Translations under genes and position numbers: made by a program
The notes under the pieces: model-generated
What the model was told of the DNA's origin: nothing
Database searches by the model: none
What the model saw: only the letters and a program-made list of their open reading frames with translations
Assembly: GCA_041486955.1 (NCBI GenBank)
Contig: JBGPML010000031.1
Location: forward strand, 1 to 9,436
DNA: 9,436 bases
Source: JBGPML01 sp041486955
GTDB lineage: Bacteria > Patescibacteriota > UBA1384 > 2-12-FULL-50-11 > DASWYB01
Direction: 5' to 3'
Part shown: one piece after another, positions 5,608 to 9,436 of the stretch
Position numbering within the stretch: position 1 is the first letter of the stretch
Layout: every line of letters starts with the position of its first letter

Positions 5608-7376
5608 TCTGTTTCGATCAACTTTTCTAACTGTTTTATTCGCTCTTCAATTAAACTCAGTCCTGTCAGCCAAAACTCTTTTTGGGTAATATCTAGTCCA
5701 GCCTGGGAGAGATTATCTTTTGGCGAAAGTGATCCACCGGCTCGAAGTAAATTCAGATAAATTGGGACAAAATCAGTTCCCTTTTCTTTATATTGTTTAA
5801 CCAACGCAAGAACACAGAGTTGGGCAAACGCATACGAATAAACGTAAAACGGAGTATTAATAATGTGCGGAATGTACATCCAGGTATTCGTATGTTCTTT
5901 GGTAAATCTCACTGCTTTGCCAAACGGTTTTTTAATAGTTTTTTGCCATAAAGAATCAAGTTCTTCTTTTGATAATTCTCCTTCGGCTTGTCTTTTCGTG
6001 TGCACAGCCTGCTCGAATTGAAACATGGTAATTTGCCGAAATACCGTTGCAAATGAGTCTTCAATGTTCGACATTAAGAGAGCAATCTTATCTTCTCGAC
6101 TTATGTCTGACGATAGAAGTTTGTCAAATAAGAGCGACTCACCAAAAACGCTGGCTATTTCGGCAGTAGCTAATGATGGATGAGTTTGCAAAAAAACGTT
6201 GTTATCTTGAGCCAGGACGTCATGGACGGCGTGGCCAAGTTCGTGGGCTAAGGTCATGACATCCCGAGGAGTATCGGTGTAATTTAAAAGCACATAAGGA
6301 TATACATTTTTACTGCTAGAGGCACAAAAAGCTCCACCATGCTTCGTTGAAGAAGGCAACCAGTCAATATGTTCATATTCATACATCTTTTGGACAATTT
6401 CACCCAGTTCTGGAGAAAATTCCTGATACGCACTTTGGACCATTGTTTGCGCATCTTCAATCGCGATTTTTGCTTCGGGCACTGGTAGTGGCGCATATCG
6501 ATCCCACCAGTAAAGTTGTGGGATATCTAATATTTTTCGTTTCAGCTCGTAATATTTTTCAACACTATCAGACTGACTCGTTACCGCCTCGATCAGGGAG
6601 GTCACGGTTTCTTGATCGACTTCGTCATGGTCAAATCGTGATTGTTCGGGATACGCATAGTGCCGGAGTTGATCGCTAATCGATTTATCTTGAACTAACG
6701 AGTTATAAATTGCTGGAGTCGTTCGGGTATTCGACTGTAATCCTTTATGCAAAACTCGAGCCACTTTTTTTCGTACCTCGTTATCGGGGTCATGAAATTT
6801 AGTCAAAAGCTGATCAAGAGTAATTTTTCCTTCAACCCAAGGAAATTCGAGCGTCGATGTGGTGATTTCGAACAGATGAGCCAATGCGGTTCCACTGGTT
6901 TGACTTTTTTGAGATAGAATTTTCTCTTCAGGCTCTGTCAGTGTATGAATCGCATCACGGTGAACGGCTTCCAAATGATGCCGGTATGGTGCGAGTACTT
7001 CACTGGTTAGAAATTCCTCCCATTTCTCGTCTGAAATATGGGCGAGTTCAACGTCAATAAAGATTATTTCTTGGCTCTTATTAATAATTATTTCATCAAT
7101 TTTTTTACTAAACCGGGTAAACGCATCAACGCCAACGTGGGTCGCATCAAGGAGTCCAGCAAAAAGCCCAATTTTATGAAAAAACAATGATAACTCCTCT
7201 GACGTCGTAACAAGTTTAAACATTTCTTTCGGAGTCAAGTTGGCAATCTTCCCTCGATAGTCAACAAGTTGTTTGATTAACCTATCGGTTCTCGAAAAAT
7301 CTCGAACTATTGCTCTATCGTCGATACTCAGATAAAGATCGGTGAGATTCCACGTTAATATCGGTTGTTTTGCCAT
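5604..7376 (-). CDS. pepF: Oligoendopeptidase F, M3 family zinc metallopeptidase
   Basis: This cytoplasmic zinc peptidase cuts short peptides inside the chain and helps recycle amino acids. From the ATG at 7376 it has 590 residues, the usual PepF size. The zinc site is HELGH at 378-382 (His378, catalytic Glu379, His382), with the third ligand Glu406 in TAEIASVFGE, 24 residues after the second His. The C-terminal block NTPFYVYSYAFAQL near 507-520 is the family signature that shapes the substrate pocket. The N-terminal half is helical, as expected. A TTG one codon upstream (7379) could be read as a start, but the promoter would place the mRNA 5' end at about 7377, favouring ATG at 7376. No Shine-Dalgarno is seen. 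There is no signal peptide. The stop (TAG) overlaps that of the DUF3052 gene. Confidence 0.95.
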   Translation of the reverse strand: MAKQPILTWNLTDLYLSIDDRAIVRDFSRTDRLIKQLVDYRGKIANLTPKEMFKLVTTSEELSLFFHKIGLFAGLLDATHVGVDAFTRFSKKIDEIIINKSQEIIFIDVELAHISDEKWEEFLTSEVLAPYRHHLEAVHRDAIHTLTEPEEKILSQKSQTSGTALAHLFEITTSTLEFPWVEGKITLDQLLTKFHDPDNEVRKKVARVLHKGLQSNTRTTPAIYNSLVQDKSISDQLRHYAYPEQSRFDHDEVDQETVTSLIEAVTSQSDSVEKYYELKRKILDIPQLYWWDRYAPLPVPEAKIAIEDAQTMVQSAYQEFSPELGEIVQKMYEYEHIDWLPSSTKHGGAFCASSSKNVYPYVLLNYTDTPRDVMTLAHELGHAVHDVLAQDNNVFLQTHPSLATAEIASVFGESLLFDKLLSSDISREDKIALLMSNIEDSFATVFRQITMFQFEQAVHTKRQAEGELSKEELDSLWQKTIKKPFGKAVRFTKEHTNTWMYIPHIINTPFYVYSYAFAQLCVLALVKQYKEKGTDFVPIYLNLLRAGGSLSPKDNLSQAGLDITQKEFWLTGLSLIEERIKQLEKLIETD

Positions 7377-7383
7377 CAACCAG

Positions 7384-7412
7384 AGTATAGTTTTTTTTGA
7401 ACCTGTTGTAAA
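7384..7412 (-). promoter_or_regulatory. Promoter of pepF predicting a leaderless transcript
   Basis: On the minus strand, -35 TTTACA (7412-7407) and -10 TATACT (7389-7384) are separated by exactly 17 bases, and each matches five of six consensus positions. Only seven bases, CTGGTTG, separate the -10 from the ATG. The transcription start would be at about 7377 and the mRNA would begin one base before, or at, the start codon. Confidence 0.65.
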
Positions 7413-7425
7413 TGAGAATCCAGCT

Positions 7426-7431
7426 TATTAT
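7426..7431 (+). promoter_or_regulatory. Candidate -10 box for pyrG leader transcript
   Basis: TATTAT lies in the pepF-pyrG divergent spacer. No well-spaced -35 is present: TTGTAA at 7406-7411 is 14 bases away and CTGTTG at 7403-7408 is 17 bases away. Transcription would begin near 7438, at the start of the foldable leader. The possible -35 overlaps the pepF -35, so the two promoters could compete. Confidence 0.3.
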
Positions 7432-7435
7432 GTGA

Positions 7436-7597
7436 GGCGAAAGACACGAACTCGTGAGAAGGAATAGTCGCTACTATTTCGCCAAGCGATTCGTGGCTTG
7501 GAGCCCATCAGATTTCGGTCTCAAACAAGGGAAAGTTATGAGCCGGGTTCAATATCTTGCGCAAAATTACGAGTGTGTTAGTCTTGAGCCGAAGGAG
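7436..7597 (+). promoter_or_regulatory. Structured 5' leader of pyrG
   Basis: Several helices can be drawn by eye. GGCGA (7436-7440) pairs with TCGCC (7479-7483) around two hairpins, CACG-AACT-CGTG (7445-7456) and AATAGT-CGCT-ACTATT (7463-7478), giving a three-way junction. CCAAGC (7482-7487) can pair with GCTTGG (7496-7501) but shares two bases with the first helix. GGTTCAA (7546-7552) pairs with TTGAGCC (7584-7590) with one G-U, ending two bases before the AAGGAG Shine-Dalgarno at 7592-7597. A palindrome TTGCGCAA lies at 7557-7564. It matches no riboswitch class I can recognise, and no T-box motif is present. The predicted transcription start near 7438 would clip the first helix, so the real start may lie a little upstream. 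Confidence 0.4.
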
Positions 7598-7601
7598 ATA
7601 T

Positions 7602-9329
7602 GTGGCAACAAAAACGGTCTTTATCACCGGTGGAATAGTCAGCGGCCTGGGTAAAGGAATTACATCAGCTAGTTTAGGAGCCCTCTTGAAAGCAAGAGGT
7701 TTTTTAGTCGTGCCTCTAAAAATGGACCCTTACCTCAATGTTGATGCTGGAACAATGAATCCATTTCAACATGGTGAGGTATTTGTAACTGATGACGGAG
7801 CGGAAACCGATCTTGACCTAGGACATTATGAACGATTTCTCGATATGAATGTGACCCGTTTCTCTAATTTTACGATGGGAGCGGTGTATCAATCGGTGAC
7901 TGAAGAAGAGCGCAAAGGGACCTACCTTGGCAAAACGATCCAGATCGTGCCGCACGTAACCGATGAAATTCAACGAAGATTCGATATTTTAACTGAACGA
8001 GAAAATCCGCACTTTCAGATTATTGAAATTGGCGGGACTGTGGGCGATCTTGAGGCGGACTTTTCACTTGAGGCGGTACGGCAGTATCTGGTTAAGCATC
8101 GCAAAAATGCTCTCTCGGTCCATGTGGTGAAAATGGACTATATATACCCGTCGGATGAAGCCAAGACAAAACCAATCCAGCAGTCCGTAGCTTTGTTACG
8201 GAATTACGGCATCAGTCCCGACATATTGATTGTCCGAGCGAAACGGCCAGTCAATCCCGAATTAAAATCAAAAATAGCTCTGTTTTGTGGTGTCAGCGAA
8301 AAGCAAATTATTACGGCCGTTGACGCGGCTTCGCTGTACCATATTCCGCTTATGATGGAAAAAGAGGGTTTTGCCAAGGTGGTCTTATCACTCTTGGGAC
8401 AGAAGCAAGTTAAACCGGATTTGACTACACTACGAGAAATTAGCAAACGAACGATGATTCCCAATCCGATTGTTCGTGTTGGACTAGTAGGTAAATATAC
8501 TGACTTATCTGATTCCTATTTATCGGTCATAGAGGCGGCCAAGCATGCCGGAATTGCCAACAACGTCCGAGTTGAAGTTGTACCGATTGATTCAGAACAT
8601 CTAAAAATTAGTGAATTAAAAACAATCAATGCCATGATCGTGCCAGGAGGATTCGGCAGTCGTGGTATTGAAGGGAAAATTCGAGCTATTACCTGGGCTC
8701 GCGAGAATAAGCTGCCTTTTTTGGGGATATGTCTTGGTTTGCAATGTGCTGTAATTGATATCGCTCGTAATCTGGCCGGATTACCTGATGCAACAAGTGA
8801 AGAGTTTGATCAACACACGCCGGATCCGGTGATTGTCTTTCTGCCAGACCAATCAACGATTACCCGAAAAGGAGGGACCATGCGGCTGGGGTCGTTTGCC
8901 GCCGTTCTCGATGCTAACAGTCGAATGAGTCGACTCTATACTTGGGCAAAAGATAAATCCTGGCTCGATTTTCCTGAATTGGAAGAAATCGATGCATTAC
9001 TACCCACAAAACAAGTTCATGAACGACATCGTCACCGCTATGAAGTCAATCCCCAATATCACGCAGCACTTCAAAAGGCCGGTGTCGTTTTTTCCGGACT
9101 ATCACCGGACGGAACACTTGTAGAATTTATAGAACTACCGGTAGCTATGCATCCGTATTTCGTAGCGACCCAGGCTCACCCTGAATTTAAAAGTCGTCCC
9201 AATAAAGCTCATCCCCTTTTTGCCGGTTTAGTGCGAGCGGCGGTTGCCCGTCATGAATTGACTGGCAGCTCTGATCGTCTCGAACTTAGGCTGCCAACCG
9301 TAATAGCTCGCCAACTTATTGATCTGTAA
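7602..9329 (+). CDS. pyrG: CTP synthase (glutamine-hydrolysing)
   Basis: CTP synthase aminates UTP to CTP using ATP and ammonia from glutamine. I chose the GTG at 7602 because AAGGAG lies four bases upstream and the protein then begins MATKTVFITGG, as in the family; the frame is open back to a TTG at 7557, but that adds 15 unrelated residues. The product has 575 residues, somewhat longer than the usual 530-550. Residues 1-270 are the synthetase domain, with the P-loop-like SGLGKGI at 14-20, KMDPYLNVDAGTM near 40-52, GEVFVTDDGAETDLDLGHYERF at about 58-79, and EIGGTVGDLE near 142-151. Residues about 290-560 are the class I glutamine amidotransferase domain, with nucleophile Cys377 in FLGICLGLQ and His526/Glu528 in HPEF. 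ERHRHRYEVN is also present. Extra length lies mainly between the MRLGS block and ERHRHR. The gene is cytoplasmic and essential in most bacteria. Confidence 0.97.
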   Translation: MATKTVFITGGIVSGLGKGITSASLGALLKARGFLVVPLKMDPYLNVDAGTMNPFQHGEVFVTDDGAETDLDLGHYERFLDMNVTRFSNFTMGAVYQSVTEEERKGTYLGKTIQIVPHVTDEIQRRFDILTERENPHFQIIEIGGTVGDLEADFSLEAVRQYLVKHRKNALSVHVVKMDYIYPSDEAKTKPIQQSVALLRNYGISPDILIVRAKRPVNPELKSKIALFCGVSEKQIITAVDAASLYHIPLMMEKEGFAKVVLSLLGQKQVKPDLTTLREISKRTMIPNPIVRVGLVGKYTDLSDSYLSVIEAAKHAGIANNVRVEVVPIDSEHLKISELKTINAMIVPGGFGSRGIEGKIRAITWARENKLPFLGICLGLQCAVIDIARNLAGLPDATSEEFDQHTPDPVIVFLPDQSTITRKGGTMRLGSFAAVLDANSRMSRLYTWAKDKSWLDFPELEEIDALLPTKQVHERHRHRYEVNPQYHAALQKAGVVFSGLSPDGTLVEFIELPVAMHPYFVATQAHPEFKSRPNKAHPLFAGLVRAAVARHELTGSSDRLELRLPTVIARQLIDL

Positions 9330-9373
9330 TCGGTTTAGCTTTCCCGATCTACTTTTCGGTTAGGGCGTATTAT

Positions 9374-9381
9374 GCTATGGT
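9374..9381 (+). promoter_or_regulatory. Weak candidate promoter for the gene starting at 9403
   Basis: The string TATTATGCTATGG offers two overlapping -10 options: TATTAT at 9368-9373, or TATGGT at 9376-9381 with the preceding GC. The eight bases TATGCTAT (9371-9378) recur at 961-968 in the RRM promoter region. No clear -35 and no pyrG terminator are visible, so read-through from pyrG is also possible. Confidence 0.25.
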
Positions 9382-9402
9382 GAGGGCAAGATTGGAGGAA
9401 AG

Positions 9403-9436
9403 ATGACCAATTCAGAAAAAACATCCGATGTCATGG
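9403..9436 (+). CDS. Start of an unidentified gene (3' part outside window)
   Basis: A very good Shine-Dalgarno, GGAGGA at 9394-9399, stands three bases before an ATG at 9403. Eleven codons are visible, giving MTNSEKTSDVM, followed by the edge of the window. The fragment is polar and has no membrane or signal-peptide character. It is too short for any family assignment. It lies 73 bases after pyrG on the same strand. Confidence 0.7.
   Translation, partial: MTNSEKTSDVM

Noticed and set aside
6347..6679. 110-codon open frame on the plus strand
   Set aside because: It is antisense to the zinc-site region of pepF and shows no family features or initiation signal.
7436..7597. T-box or other named riboswitch before pyrG
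   Set aside because: No T-box sequence (AGGGTGG-type) or other consensus I know is present, so only a generic structured leader is reported.
7557..7601. Upstream TTG start for CTP synthase
   Set aside because: The extra 15 residues do not resemble the family, the Shine-Dalgarno lies downstream of this TTG, and GTG at 7602 gives the normal N-terminus.

Overview
The window reads as ordinary bacterial chromosome with mid-range base composition and standard codon use: TGA, TAA and TAG all end genes and TGG is tryptophan, so there is no sign of TGA recoding. Six complete protein genes, two partial ones and one tRNA-Leu are supported. The mix (a compact sortase, a single-RRM RNA-binding protein, a DnaQ-exonuclease/GIY-YIG fusion, a DUF3052 protein, an M3 oligopeptidase, tight spacing and several genes with no visible Shine-Dalgarno) would fit a small-genome lineage such as Patescibacteria/CPR. 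That placement is inference; Actinobacteria-like or Chloroflexi-like relatives cannot be excluded without a tree.

Layout. The minus strand holds the start and most of a sortase (1-675, running off the left edge) and tRNA-Leu(CAA) upstream of it (782-865), with a hairpin-rich spacer between. A divergent promoter region (866-1067) leads into a plus-strand RRM protein (1068-1445). A 212-base hairpin cluster then separates it from the convergent minus-strand exonuclease/GIY-YIG gene (1658-3064), which has its own TTGACA promoter just past the enolase terminator. Enolase (3198-4475, minus) is divergent from a small DUF1761 membrane protein (4647-5051, plus). A 119-base element with inverted ends follows, then DUF3052 (5197-5607, plus), which overlaps tail to tail with oligoendopeptidase F (5604-7376, minus). 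CTP synthase (7602-9329, plus) has a long, foldable leader, and the first 11 codons of another gene begin at 9403.

Function. These are mostly independent housekeeping units rather than one pathway: glycolysis (enolase), pyrimidine nucleotides (CTP synthase), peptide turnover (PepF), DNA repair or degradation (exonuclease/GIY-YIG), RNA binding (RRM), surface protein anchoring (sortase) and leucine decoding. Nearly every gene appears to have its own promoter, because orientation alternates. I see no defence island, CRISPR array, insertion sequence or phage module. The most unusual material is between the genes: a pepF promoter that predicts a leaderless mRNA, a multi-hairpin pyrG leader with a possible overlapping small ORF, a perfect 16-base palindrome over the DUF1761 -10 box, and small hairpin motifs shared by two intergenic regions.
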